A stretch of DNA of 64,000 nucleotides from Cristatella mucedo (GCA_009760855.2 WPIO01000102.1:1240001-1304000); one strand, 5' to 3'. Positions 46,574 to 54,680 are shown, numbered from the stretch's first letter. Notes: generated from the sequence alone by a model not told the origin. Numbers and translations are program-made.

Positions 46574-47713
46574 ATGAAAAATGTAAGAAGTCATTTAGTG
46601 AAGATGCTACTTGTGACTTTCTTACTTACATCTTGTATGTCTCATCAGGAATACTACAAAGAAATAGGATTAAACGAAGATGGAATAATAAATGGACAGT
46701 GTATTTTTTATCAAAATACATTAGACGGGGAAAGTAAATTATACAAAATAGAACACAAAGAGAATGTGTGTAGTTTGAGTATTAAAGGTATAAAAGAAGC
46801 AATTACATTCTGTTTTAAAGCAAAAAGCAAGTTATATGATAATAATTTTAATAAAAAAAGAGATGGCAATATTGATATAGCTAATTTTCGAGACTTGTAT
46901 CAAAATTTACGCAACAATATGATGGCAGAAAACATTGAAGAAATTAAAACAATTAACAGTTTTGGCATTAACAAAGATATTGCAAAGGCGTATTTTAAAA
47001 GTGATGATGTTCTTAACGAAGAAATTCCTTCTTATGACATTGATAATGTCGCTGATATAATTAAATCTTGCGATGATTTATTTTTAAAGAATGTAATTGA
47101 ACAAAGGGCAAAAGAGGAAGTGTTACAAAAAAGAAAATGGGATGAATATTACGAAGGTATGCAAGAAAAAAATGAAAATATCAATAAGCAGAGTGTCTTT
47201 AAGCATTATGGTCAGATAAATAATAAAATTAAACAACTTGGGTTTGTTAAAGTATTTGATTACACAAAAATATGCACCAATTACAACGAAGACAATGAAT
47301 CATTTTTTTATCACTATAATTTATATTCCCCAGTGGGCTTTTCAACAATAGGAAATGTTTATCATGCTATTAAAAATTGCAATCTATCGGCCAGTAAAGC
47401 TAAAAATTACTTTATAATACAGGGTGAGAACGAATTTGACTTTATAAATTATGATAATAAATACGCCTACTATTTAGATAGGGAGGCTGATATTACAATT
47501 GCAGTAAAAAGAAAGCAAAGTGGCGTATATATGCAAAATTCAAACTTACAAGGTAGATACTTTAAAGTAATAGGATTAATAGAAGTTTCAAGGCTAGTAA
47601 TTAAAGACTCAAGATTGCAAGTGTTGGCCTTTGAAGAAGTGGAATTAAGTGTTAAAAATAGACAATTTATAGACAAAGAAATAGAAGAGATTGTGAAAAT
47701 TGGAAATCAATAG
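46574..47713 (+). CDS. hypothetical lipoprotein
   Basis: 379 residues from ATG 46574. N-terminal KNVRSHLVKMLLVTFLLTSC has a clear lipobox (LTSC), so the mature protein starts at a lipidated Cys. The remainder is Lys/Asn/Glu-rich with no recognised domain. The C-terminal region (SRLVIKDSRLQVLAFEEVEL) is beta-rich. AT-rich composition matches the ABC-3C genes. Role in the island unknown. Confidence 0.75.
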   Translation: MKNVRSHLVKMLLVTFLLTSCMSHQEYYKEIGLNEDGIINGQCIFYQNTLDGESKLYKIEHKENVCSLSIKGIKEAITFCFKAKSKLYDNNFNKKRDGNIDIANFRDLYQNLRNNMMAENIEEIKTINSFGINKDIAKAYFKSDDVLNEEIPSYDIDNVADIIKSCDDLFLKNVIEQRAKEEVLQKRKWDEYYEGMQEKNENINKQSVFKHYGQINNKIKQLGFVKVFDYTKICTNYNEDNESFFYHYNLYSPVGFSTIGNVYHAIKNCNLSASKAKNYFIIQGENEFDFINYDNKYAYYLDREADITIAVKRKQSGVYMQNSNLQGRYFKVIGLIEVSRLVIKDSRLQVLAFEEVELSVKNRQFIDKEIEEIVKIGNQ

Positions 47714-47731
47714 AATTTATAAACAACTAAT

Positions 47732-48196
47732 ATGGAACTCTTCCCAAAACTAAAAATCGTAAAACTGCCAAGCTGGAGGTGGAAAGAATTAAGCGACTAC
47801 AACGGCTTTACAGGGCAGGAACGCATAAATGGTTGGAGGTTAGTGAAATTCTTGATAAGTCAAAAGATAGTTGAAAATCCAGTAGGAAAGCCTTGTGAAA
47901 TCTGTGGCACTACGATTGAGACGAATTATCATAATGAAAATTACTATGAACCTTGGAAGCCATACATTCTATGCAAGCAGTGCCATTTTGCACTTCATAA
48001 CAGGTTAAGAGGTAAATGGAACGAATGGCAAGAATTGATAAATAAACACAGTAAAACTCAAGATGAGTGGTTTATGAAATTGTCATCTGAGAAAATAGAC
48101 ATGGCAAAGGAATTAAGAGTAAAATACGGAGAGGATATTGCTGATATTATCAAAAATTGTAAGCTGATTCCCGCAGAAATTGAGGTAAAATACTAG
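47732..48196 (+). CDS. CxxC/HNH-like protein
   Basis: 154 residues. Two zinc-knuckle pairs, CEIC (about residue 55) and CKQC (about 85), with histidines between and after (NYHNENYYEPWKPYILCKQCHFALHNR), have the layout of an HNH/treble-clef nuclease. Whether the catalytic His is complete is unclear. N- and C-terminal parts are helical. Follows the lipoprotein gene by 18 nt, likely same transcript. Confidence 0.6.
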   Translation: MELFPKLKIVKLPSWRWKELSDYNGFTGQERINGWRLVKFLISQKIVENPVGKPCEICGTTIETNYHNENYYEPWKPYILCKQCHFALHNRLRGKWNEWQELINKHSKTQDEWFMKLSSEKIDMAKELRVKYGEDIADIIKNCKLIPAEIEVKY

Positions 48197-48204
48197 TAAA
48201 ATCT

Positions 48205-48233
48205 TTGACAATAAAAAAGTGTAGTTTTATATA
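48205..48233 (+). promoter_or_regulatory. consensus sigma-70 promoter without an obvious gene
   Basis: TTGACA (48205-48210), exactly 17 bp, TATATA (48228-48233). No protein-coding frame follows for about 1 kb. Downstream sequence (48240-48384) is unlike the three RNA units that follow but ends at the palindrome at 48385, which could serve as terminator. This suggests a fourth, unrelated small RNA of about 145 nt. Confidence 0.55.
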
Positions 48234-48384
48234 ACGATAAGAAATCTTGTTTTTACGCACTGTAAGACACAAATACAGAACTTTTATCAATTGACTATGA
48301 AATTGTATGTTTTTGTATAAAAGCATAATCTACAGGCTTTGATTTTTGGTTTTAAAGTGCATTGATGTGGAACGCAGGAGTCAA

Positions 48385-48406
48385 TTTTGCACAGCTGTGC
48401 AATTTT
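48385..48406. repeat. 22-bp palindromic island repeat, right copy
   Basis: Identical over 22 bp to the copy at 40550-40571; core TGCACAGCTGTGCA. Together the two copies bracket the R-M/ABC-3C/XRE block (7.8 kb apart). Confidence 0.85.
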
Positions 48407-48590
48407 TGAAACTCAATATTGATAAAATTCGGTAAATCCAATGCAAACAAGGAAAATCGGCCGCCCGTGAAGAGTGATAAGGAGTATATAGAGGAGGAGT
48501 ATTGCAACATTTATTAACTGTGTTTGTTGGTATTTTAGTCTTTTGTTTTGCTATTTTTCTATAATCTAAAATTAACCCCATTTTACAGGC

Positions 48591-48619
48591 TTGATAATTT
48601 ATTTTTCGCTTTTTATATA
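48591..48619 (+). promoter_or_regulatory. promoter of RNA unit 1
   Basis: TTGATA (48591-48596), 17 bp, TATATA (48614-48619). Same architecture and similar spacer as in units 2 and 3. Confidence 0.75.
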
Positions 48620-48625
48620 CACTTG

Positions 48626-48740
48626 AAAAATGCTAAAAACCCTTATAAACACTGGGTTTTTGAGGTGTTAACAAGTCCCAACTCCCTAGTTGAAAATAGG
48701 AGCTACTATAGGCAATTAAGGTTTTGATTTTAGTCTGTTT
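48626..48740 (+). ncRNA. tandem small RNA, unit 1 (novel)
   Basis: Predicted start about 7 nt after the -10 box. Hairpin 1: AAAAACCC (48635-48642) with GGGTTTTT (48654-48661). Then GAGGTGTT...CAACTCC, which can pair in part, and hairpin 3, CCTA (48685-48688) with TAGG (48697-48700). A near-invariant GCTACTATAGG and a GGTTTTGATTTTA tail follow. No ORF of note. The 3' end is a guess. Confidence 0.6.
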
Positions 48741-48839
48741 TGTTAAGAAATTTTCATAAAATAAAGCAACTTACAATGAGTAGTTTTTTAATCTATTGAA
48801 GGCAAAAAGAACAATCAAAAAAGCATATATAAACCAGCA

Positions 48840-48868
48840 TTGACAATTTATAACTCCATTTTTATATA
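48840..48868 (+). promoter_or_regulatory. promoter of RNA unit 2
   Basis: TTGACA (48840-48845), 17 bp, TATATA (48863-48868): a perfect -35 and spacing with a one-mismatch -10. Confidence 0.8.
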
Positions 48869-48874
48869 CACTTT

Positions 48875-48992
48875 AAAATCGCCAAAACTCTAGTATTTAC
48901 AAGGGTTTGTGAGGCGTTGAAAGGTTGCAACTCCTCCAATGAAAGTTGGAGCTACTATAGGAAATTGTGGTTTTGATTTTATTGTATTTTTT
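48875..48992 (+). ncRNA. tandem small RNA, unit 2 (novel)
   Basis: Same plan as unit 1 with different stem bases. Hairpin 1: AAACTCT with AGGGTTT (one G-U). Middle stem: GAGGcGTTG with CAACtCCTC. Hairpin 3: CTCCAA with TTGGAG. Then GCTACTATAGG and GGTTTTGATTTTA. The changed bases keep the pairing, which supports a folded RNA. Confidence 0.65.
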
Positions 48993-49032
48993 ATAATTTA
49001 TTTTTATAACACAATATTCACAAAAAACATCG

Positions 49033-49061
49033 TTGACAATTTATTTGTCGCTTTTTATATA
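49033..49061 (+). promoter_or_regulatory. promoter of RNA unit 3
   Basis: TTGACA (49033-49038), 17 bp, TATATA (49056-49061). The spacer is nearly that of unit 1. Confidence 0.8.
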
Positions 49062-49067
49062 CACTTC

Positions 49068-49175
49068 AAAACCGCTGAAAACCTTTATAAATACTGGGTT
49101 TATGAGGCGTTGACTAGTCACAACTCCTATAATTCAATAGGGGTGTTACTATAGAAAATCATGGTCTTATTTTTA
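49068..49175 (+). ncRNA. tandem small RNA, unit 3 (novel)
   Basis: Hairpin 1: AAACCT with GGGTTT (one G-U). Middle stem: GTTG with CAAC. Hairpin 3: CCTA with TAGG. The terminal motif is slightly changed (GTTACTATAG). It lies 75 bp before the 341-codon gene, so it could also be the leader of that message. Confidence 0.6.
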
Positions 49176-49250
49176 CTCACAAAACTTGCTTTTTAAGAAG
49201 TTTTTGTTTTAGATTTTAATCATGTAAAAGATGTAATTTTGAATTGTGTG

Positions 49251-50264
49251 ATGATTAAATTTAGTGAGTTTATTGCAGTTTTTGAGTATTTTATTGAGAG
49301 ACTTAAAAAACACGCAATTATAAAAGAAAATGGCGATTATAAGGACATTTCATTCCTGCTTTTTGTTGCAGAAATTAAACAACCGCAAGAAGTAATTGAA
49401 GAGGTTTTAAACTTCTTTTCTGGCAATGATGGTAGATACAAATATAAACAAAATGACATTATTACAAAACACACGCAACAAGAAATTAGAGTGCCAATAA
49501 ATCTGATTCACTTTTTCAATCACTACAGCCAAAATCCAGATGAGATTCTACTTGAAATCAAAGACTACAAAGACAACAAAACAGACTTTTTATTGCAACT
49601 TTTTGAGAACTTAAGACTTATTGCACAAGATGAAAAAAGCAGAAAGCTATTTGAAAAATTCACTAAAAAAACCAAAGAATTAGAAACTCAAGGACTTATT
49701 CATAACACTCTTGTTCCAGAATTTAGAGAGTCAAAACTTAGCTTTATATTTCATGAATACAACGGACTTGAAAGCGAATTTGACCTAGAACTTTGGCAAT
49801 TTGCAAAGAATATTTGTAATGAAAGAAGATTATTGCTTACTTTAAAAAACAATGATGATAAATACGACATGCCTTGTGATGAGAAGCTTGATAGAATGCA
49901 AATATTAAAAACCAACAGTCAATATCATAATGAAAAAAGAGAGGCGGCCAAAGAGAGACACAAAGATACAAATAGAATTAAGGAAGTTGTAAGAAAAATG
50001 TTTATTTTTAGACAAGAGCCAGGCAAAAAGACAAGTACTATTGTGACAGCCATAAACATTGAATTTAATAATATTATCTATGCTATAGAAGCAAGAAATG
50101 CTGATAAAAGCATTGTTTTAAGTAAATATGCAAAGAAATATTCTATTGCAGACGAAAAACTAATTGAAGAAGCGTGTACATACTTTGAAAAAATGTCTGG
50201 AGGTCAAATTGAAGCTTGGTGCTATCAATTTGCAAAGAAACCTGCAGAAGGAAAAACAGAATAA
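49251..50264 (+). CDS. unknown protein downstream of the RNA array
   Basis: 337 residues from ATG 49251 (MIKFSEFIAVFEYFIERLK); a TTG at 49239 is an alternative. Helical and charged, no signal peptide, two cysteines near the middle and one near the end. The middle has a basic stretch (YHNEKREAAKERHKDTNRIKEVVRKMF) that could bind nucleic acid. No family recognised. It is the only sizeable gene directly behind the three RNA units, so a functional link is worth testing. Confidence 0.65.
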   Translation: MIKFSEFIAVFEYFIERLKKHAIIKENGDYKDISFLLFVAEIKQPQEVIEEVLNFFSGNDGRYKYKQNDIITKHTQQEIRVPINLIHFFNHYSQNPDEILLEIKDYKDNKTDFLLQLFENLRLIAQDEKSRKLFEKFTKKTKELETQGLIHNTLVPEFRESKLSFIFHEYNGLESEFDLELWQFAKNICNERRLLLTLKNNDDKYDMPCDEKLDRMQILKTNSQYHNEKREAAKERHKDTNRIKEVVRKMFIFRQEPGKKTSTIVTAINIEFNNIIYAIEARNADKSIVLSKYAKKYSIADEKLIEEACTYFEKMSGGQIEAWCYQFAKKPAEGKTE

Positions 50265-50408
50265 TTTAAAAAAATTCACTTACAAATCCAGTATTTATAA
50301 GCATTTATTTTTTCTTATGCACGCACAAGAAATCTTTATGCTAGCTGGTTAATATCTAATAGAAAAATACCATTATATCATAACTCAAGATTAATTCTTG
50401 TGGTTATT

Positions 50409-50606
50409 ATGTCGAATTTAGATAAACTCATTAATAGTGAGCTATATCAAAATACATTATCTGAGCAGGAAAAGAAAGAAACAGAGGGTAACTTTTGTGC
50501 GTTTCTTGATGTCCTTAAAGAAATAGCGGACGCAAACCCACAAGTCATTAATCAAAAAGAAAATGTTAATGATGTTTTATATGAAAATAACGGAAGTCAA
50601 AATTGA
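50409..50606 (+). CDS. small hypothetical protein
   Basis: 65 residues from ATG 50409 (MSNLDKLINSELYQNTLSEQE), acidic and helical. Overlaps the SpoVG-like gene by 26 bp, suggesting they belong to one operon with the Rep gene. Not recognised. Confidence 0.5.
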   Translation: MSNLDKLINSELYQNTLSEQEKKETEGNFCAFLDVLKEIADANPQVINQKENVNDVLYENNGSQN

Positions 50607-50871
50607 AATCATCAAGCCCAGTAACGGCTTAATAGGTTTTGCAAGTGTTGTAATTGATAACTCAATTTATCTTGGCTCAATTGCAGTTTATAAAAAGCTC
50701 AACGCTGAAGGCTACAGAATTTTATACCCAAAGAAAGGAGCTTTTGATATATTTCACCCAATCACAAAAGAAGCCTCAAATCTAATCGAAGAGGCTATTT
50801 TTAACAAGTTAGAAGATGTAATGAGTAAAGTTTATGATAGATACGATAGTTATGAAAATTCCTTTCAATAA
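50581..50871 (+). CDS. SpoVG-like protein
   Basis: 96 residues from ATG 50581. MKITEVKIEIIKPSNGLIGFASVVID, YRILYPKKG and FDIFHPITKEA follow the SpoVG pattern (MKIT-V-I...; A-V-I-D; ...HPI). SpoVG proteins bind nucleic acid and regulate gene expression; copies near phage/plasmid replication genes are common. The 3' end overlaps the Rep gene by 38 bp. Confidence 0.72.
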   Translation: MKITEVKIEIIKPSNGLIGFASVVIDNSIYLGSIAVYKKLNAEGYRILYPKKGAFDIFHPITKEASNLIEEAIFNKLEDVMSKVYDRYDSYENSFQ

Positions 50872-51973
50872 TGCTATTATATTGAATTATAGCAGATTTA
50901 TATCAGAAAAAGCTGTAGACAATTTGCTAAACAGTTTTGTTTTTGGAAATCCAAATATAATTCAAAATAATCCAACTATTCAAGAGGCTTATCAGTGGTA
51001 TTTTCCAAGAATAACACTTATCAAATCACAATATCCATCTAGTTGCGGTCATGTGTATTTTAAAATTGAACTCTCTGTTGCAAAAATCCTATTTGAAAAC
51101 AATGTCTATGAATGCTCGGAGGAATATTTCTATTTGTTTCTATGGGTTTTACAGGACAAACTTTGGCGAATGGGCTTGTGGATTGAAATAATAGACTTGG
51201 CAAATGCGTATATTTCAAGAATAGACTTTGGAAAAAATATCATTCTACCAAACAATTGCTATTCATTTATTCGCTATGTTAATAAAATTCCACTAGATTC
51301 AAGGCTTGATAAAACAGATACAAATTATAGCAACAAAGGTTGTGGAAGTAGGCAACATTCCGATGATTATCAAGTTTCATTTTACGATAAAGGCTCTGAA
51401 TTTAGTAAAGCTGTATATTCTGGTGATGAAAAACATCTAAAAAATAACAAATATTATGAAGCCCTCGAGTGTAACATAAGAAACAAAAGAAAACACTTGT
51501 TAAGACTTGAAGTATCATTTTTTAAGAAAAGAAAACTAAAAGAATTATGTGAAAGTTTAGGTATAGACATAGGAGAGTATAAATTGCATAATCTGTTTAA
51601 AGATAATATCTCAAAAACAATCTTACAGCATTACACACGCAAAATAACAACATCAATGAGAAAACTCAATCTTGACTCCATTGATGAAATGGCAATGCTT
51701 GATAGAATTGAAAAAACTTGCCCCGAAGAAACAAGAAATAAAACTCTTATACTATTTGCTCAAAATATATTATATTCAAAATATGGAACTGAATTTTTAC
51801 GCAATAGATTTAGTTATGATTCAAGTGAACTTTGCAGGATTAGAAGAGATTTACAGAAAATTAATTTAGCTGAAAATTCCAGCTTCTCATCAATTATGCA
51901 AAACATACACGCAGTTGAACACTGCTTAGAAGAATTCTCGCCCCTAGAAGAAAGTGATTTTTTTGAAAGGTGA
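50834..51973 (+). CDS. phage gpII/X-type (Phage_CRI) replication initiator
   Basis: 379 residues. The opening MIDTIVMKIP, ISRIDFGKNI (about residue 131), YQVSFYDKGSEFSKAV and LLRLEVSFFKKRKLKELC match the gene II/X family initiators of filamentous phages and related plasmids, which nick DNA to start rolling-circle replication. The C-terminal third is helical. No neighbouring filamentous-phage structural genes. The repeated hairpin units upstream could include its origin. Confidence 0.75.
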   Translation: MIDTIVMKIPFNNAIILNYSRFISEKAVDNLLNSFVFGNPNIIQNNPTIQEAYQWYFPRITLIKSQYPSSCGHVYFKIELSVAKILFENNVYECSEEYFYLFLWVLQDKLWRMGLWIEIIDLANAYISRIDFGKNIILPNNCYSFIRYVNKIPLDSRLDKTDTNYSNKGCGSRQHSDDYQVSFYDKGSEFSKAVYSGDEKHLKNNKYYEALECNIRNKRKHLLRLEVSFFKKRKLKELCESLGIDIGEYKLHNLFKDNISKTILQHYTRKITTSMRKLNLDSIDEMAMLDRIEKTCPEETRNKTLILFAQNILYSKYGTEFLRNRFSYDSSELCRIRRDLQKINLAENSSFSSIMQNIHAVEHCLEEFSPLEESDFFER

Positions 51974-52003
51974 GGATATTTTGTTAATTTATTTGTTTTT
52001 ATT

Positions 52004-52804
52004 ATGACTATGTCAAAAAAATGCCCGCAAAAAGCTATAATTTTTGCAAGAGTGTCTTCTGTAAATCAGGCAGAAGGTCATTCATTAAATGCTCAAGTCT
52101 CCCGTTTGCAAGAATATTGCAAACAGAGTAATATCGAAGTTGTGAAAGATTTTCAGTTAATAGAAAGCTCGACAATTTGTGATAGAAAGCAATTTCTTGA
52201 AATGATTGATTTTATAAAGAAGCAAAAAGAGCCAATTGTCTTGGTTGTTGATTCAATTGATAGGCTTCAAAGGAGTTTTAAAGAGATGTCTATTTTAGAA
52301 AAACTCAGAATTACTGGCAAGATTTCGATGCATTTTTTAAGAGAAAATCAAATTTTTGATAAAAAATCCAACTCAGCTAAACTGATGGCGTATCAAATGT
52401 TTGCATTGATGGCAAAAGCTTATACCAATTCAATCAGTGGTAATGTCAAAAGAGGTATTCAATCTAAGCTTCAAAAAGGTGAATGGATTGGAAAAGCTCC
52501 GTTTGGTTATAAAAATATTACTCTTGAAAATGGCAAGAAAGATATAATAATTGATGCAGAAAAAAGCCTTATTGTTAAAGAGATTTTTGATTTATATTCA
52601 ATTTGTAAAAGCTTAAGTGATATATCTGAAAAGTTTGGTTTATCAAAGAATATTATTGATAGAATTATTAGTAGCACTTTTTACTGTGGTGAAATGCAAG
52701 TAAATGGTAAATATTACAAACATAAATATCCAATTATCATTGAAAAAGAGGTTTTTGATAAATGTCAGTCAATAAGAAAAACCGCAAAAATGCCTAGATT
52801 ATAG
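52004..52804 (+). CDS. serine recombinase, short form
   Basis: 266 residues. Resolvase catalytic domain with the nucleophile in AIIFARVSSVNQAEGHSLNAQ (near residue 14-20) and VVDSIDRLQRSFKEM. It is followed by the 'recombinase' domain GKAPFGYKNITLENGK...FYCGEMQVNGKYYKHKYP. The zinc-ribbon and coiled-coil region of large serine integrases is missing; the protein stops at KTAKMPRL. Either truncated or a separate short recombinase. Followed 57 nt later by a related full-length one. Confidence 0.88.
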   Translation: MTMSKKCPQKAIIFARVSSVNQAEGHSLNAQVSRLQEYCKQSNIEVVKDFQLIESSTICDRKQFLEMIDFIKKQKEPIVLVVDSIDRLQRSFKEMSILEKLRITGKISMHFLRENQIFDKKSNSAKLMAYQMFALMAKAYTNSISGNVKRGIQSKLQKGEWIGKAPFGYKNITLENGKKDIIIDAEKSLIVKEIFDLYSICKSLSDISEKFGLSKNIIDRIISSTFYCGEMQVNGKYYKHKYPIIIEKEVFDKCQSIRKTAKMPRL

Positions 52805-52861
52805 GTGATTTTTAAAAAAATCCTGTTTATATTATGTTAAAGTAAGTTTTTATAAAAAAAT

Positions 52862-54442
52862 ATGAAAAATGCAGTTATATTTACAAGAGTATCATCCGAA
52901 CGACAAGAGGAAGGGCATTCATTGAATGCTCAACTCAAGCGTCTGCAGGAATACTGCCATAAGCAAAAATTAGATATTATAAAAGAATATCAGATATCTG
53001 AGAGCTCAACTCTTGGAGAAAGAAAGCAATTCAATGGAATGATAAAATTTATTGAGTCAGAAAACAAAAGAACTAAAGCATGCATTGCTTTAGTTGTAGA
53101 CTCCGTAGATAGACTCCAAAGAGGATTCAAGGAATGTTCACTAATAGACGACTTAAGAAAATCAAAAGTAATAGAAATACATTTTTATAAAGAAGGATTT
53201 TGTCTCAATGACTCATCATCTTCATCCGATATAATGCGATGGGACTTCGGTATCCTTGGAGCTAAAATGTATGTAGCTTCTTTGTCAGACAATGTAAAAC
53301 GAGGCAACAAATATGCGTGGGAAAAAGGTTTATGGACTGGCAAACCTCCAATTGGTTATAAAAAAGCATTACTTGACAATGGCAAACATACTTTTGTTAT
53401 TGATGAAAGTAAAGCTTACTATATAAAAGAAATATTCAATCTATATGCACACAGTGGCTATTCGCTTAAAAAACTTGAAAGAAAGTGTAAGGAATGGGGT
53501 TTGATAAGCAATAAGACTATAAGCAATGAACCAATTACAAAAAACACTATTGATAAAATATTAAGAAATCCATTTTATTATGGTGAAATGTATGTTGCAA
53601 AATACGATAAATATTACAAGCATAACTATAAACCAATTATTGAACGCTGGCTATTTGAGAAATGTAAAAGTGTTATGCAAGGCAAGAGTGAGCAAGGCAA
53701 AAAACAGAAAATACAGAGTTCAAATAATGGCGAAGAAAGGCATATTTTTTCTGGATTATTAACCTGTGCAGTTACTGGTAAAATGGTATCTCCAGTAATC
53801 AGAAAAGGTAGACATAATAATGGCATAATGTATCATCATTTAGACACTTGGGACCCAAAAGAGCCAACAAGAAAGATTGCAGTTAGAGAGGAAGATGTTT
53901 TGGAGCAAGTCAAAGAAGTCTTTAAATCAATTTCAATAACAAATGAAAAGCTTTTAAACGAAATGACGGAATATTTGCAGGCTTCAAATAAAACAGAAGC
54001 TGAATTTCATAAGGCTCAAATTGTAGAATTGGAAAAGCAAGCAAGAGAATTGGAGGATAGTGAAACTTTTTGGATAAATGAATACGGTAATATTAAAAGA
54101 CACAAGAGTATTACGAGTGATAAGATAGGAGAAAAGTTAGATGAAATAGAGAAAAAGAAGTTTGAATTGAATATCAAAAGAGAAGAGCTGCAAAAAGCCG
54201 ATAAAAGTGCTAAAACCCATATAATTACTGCTTTTCAGCTCATTACTAATGCTTATAAGTTATTCGAGGTTTCGAAAATTGAGCAAAAGAGACAATTAAT
54301 AAGATTTGTATTTTCGAAACGTGAATTATATGGCAAAACCCTAGTATTTACCTTGCGTAGACCCTTTGATAAGTTGGTTGATATTAACACTAGTCCCATG
54401 TGGCGGAGAGAGAGGGATTTGAACCCTCGATACAGATTTTAG
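52862..54442 (+). CDS. large serine recombinase (integrase)
   Basis: 526 residues. Catalytic domain (VIFTRVSSERQEEGHSLNAQ, VVDSVDRLQRGFKEC), recombinase domain (GKPPIGYKKALLDNGK), Cys/His-containing zinc-ribbon region (HIFSGLLTCAVTGKMVSPV...YHHLDTW) and coiled coil (about 370-440). The last 14 codons (MWRRERDLNPRYRF) are antisense reading through the 3' end of tRNA-Ser, so the native C-terminus before integration would differ. This places the attachment site in the tRNA and identifies it as the element's integrase. Confidence 0.92.
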   Translation: MKNAVIFTRVSSERQEEGHSLNAQLKRLQEYCHKQKLDIIKEYQISESSTLGERKQFNGMIKFIESENKRTKACIALVVDSVDRLQRGFKECSLIDDLRKSKVIEIHFYKEGFCLNDSSSSSDIMRWDFGILGAKMYVASLSDNVKRGNKYAWEKGLWTGKPPIGYKKALLDNGKHTFVIDESKAYYIKEIFNLYAHSGYSLKKLERKCKEWGLISNKTISNEPITKNTIDKILRNPFYYGEMYVAKYDKYYKHNYKPIIERWLFEKCKSVMQGKSEQGKKQKIQSSNNGEERHIFSGLLTCAVTGKMVSPVIRKGRHNNGIMYHHLDTWDPKEPTRKIAVREEDVLEQVKEVFKSISITNEKLLNEMTEYLQASNKTEAEFHKAQIVELEKQARELEDSETFWINEYGNIKRHKSITSDKIGEKLDEIEKKKFELNIKREELQKADKSAKTHIITAFQLITNAYKLFEVSKIEQKRQLIRFVFSKRELYGKTLVFTLRRPFDKLVDINTSPMWRRERDLNPRYRF

Positions 54443-54494
54443 TCCGTATACTTTCTTAGCAGGAAAGCGCTTTCAGCCACTCAGCCATCTCTCC
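54401..54494 (-). tRNA. tRNA-Ser (anticodon GCT)
   Basis: Minus strand: acceptor GGAGAGA pairs with TCTCTCC, discriminator G and CCA encoded (54401-54403). The anticodon loop reads CT-GCT-AA for AGC/AGU serine codons. A long variable arm is present. The integrase gene overlaps its 3' 42 bp, so the tRNA appears to be the integration target with its 3' end restored by the element. Confidence 0.95.
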
Positions 54495-54680
54495 AAATTA
54501 ATGCCTGCAAAAATGCGATTGCTGTCTAAAATATTTTTGTCAAGATAATAATAATTTTACTATCGGTTGATGGACTTGACTTGATATTTCATTATCGATG
54601 CTTGATTTTGGGCTTTTTGCATTTTTGTTACTATAAATATTGACTTTAAATTCATTGTCTGTAGATGTGGCTTGTTTTTG

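Larger units (their letters stand above)
48407..54442 (+). mobile_element. integrative element with gpII-type Rep and serine recombinases
   Basis: Contains the RNA-unit array, a 341-codon unknown, a small ORF, SpoVG-like, a phage gpII/X-type replication initiator and two serine recombinases. The last recombinase runs into the 3' end of tRNA-Ser, a typical integration site. The right end is therefore defined by 54401-54442. The left end is uncertain: no copy of the tRNA 3' end was found, and the element might begin as far left as 38.9 kb. No capsid, Zot or mobilisation genes are seen, so plasmid-like or satellite-like. Confidence 0.55.

Noticed and set aside
48591-49175. CRISPR array or integron attC array
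   Set aside because: Only three units, 190-250 bp apart, imperfect and each with a promoter; no constant short repeat with unique spacers, no cas or integron integrase genes.
48591-50264. Classical type III toxin-antitoxin (ToxIN-like)
   Set aside because: Known antitoxin RNAs have one promoter and 30-50 nt repeats and the toxin is about 170 residues. Here each unit has its own promoter and the protein is about 337 residues with no visible likeness.
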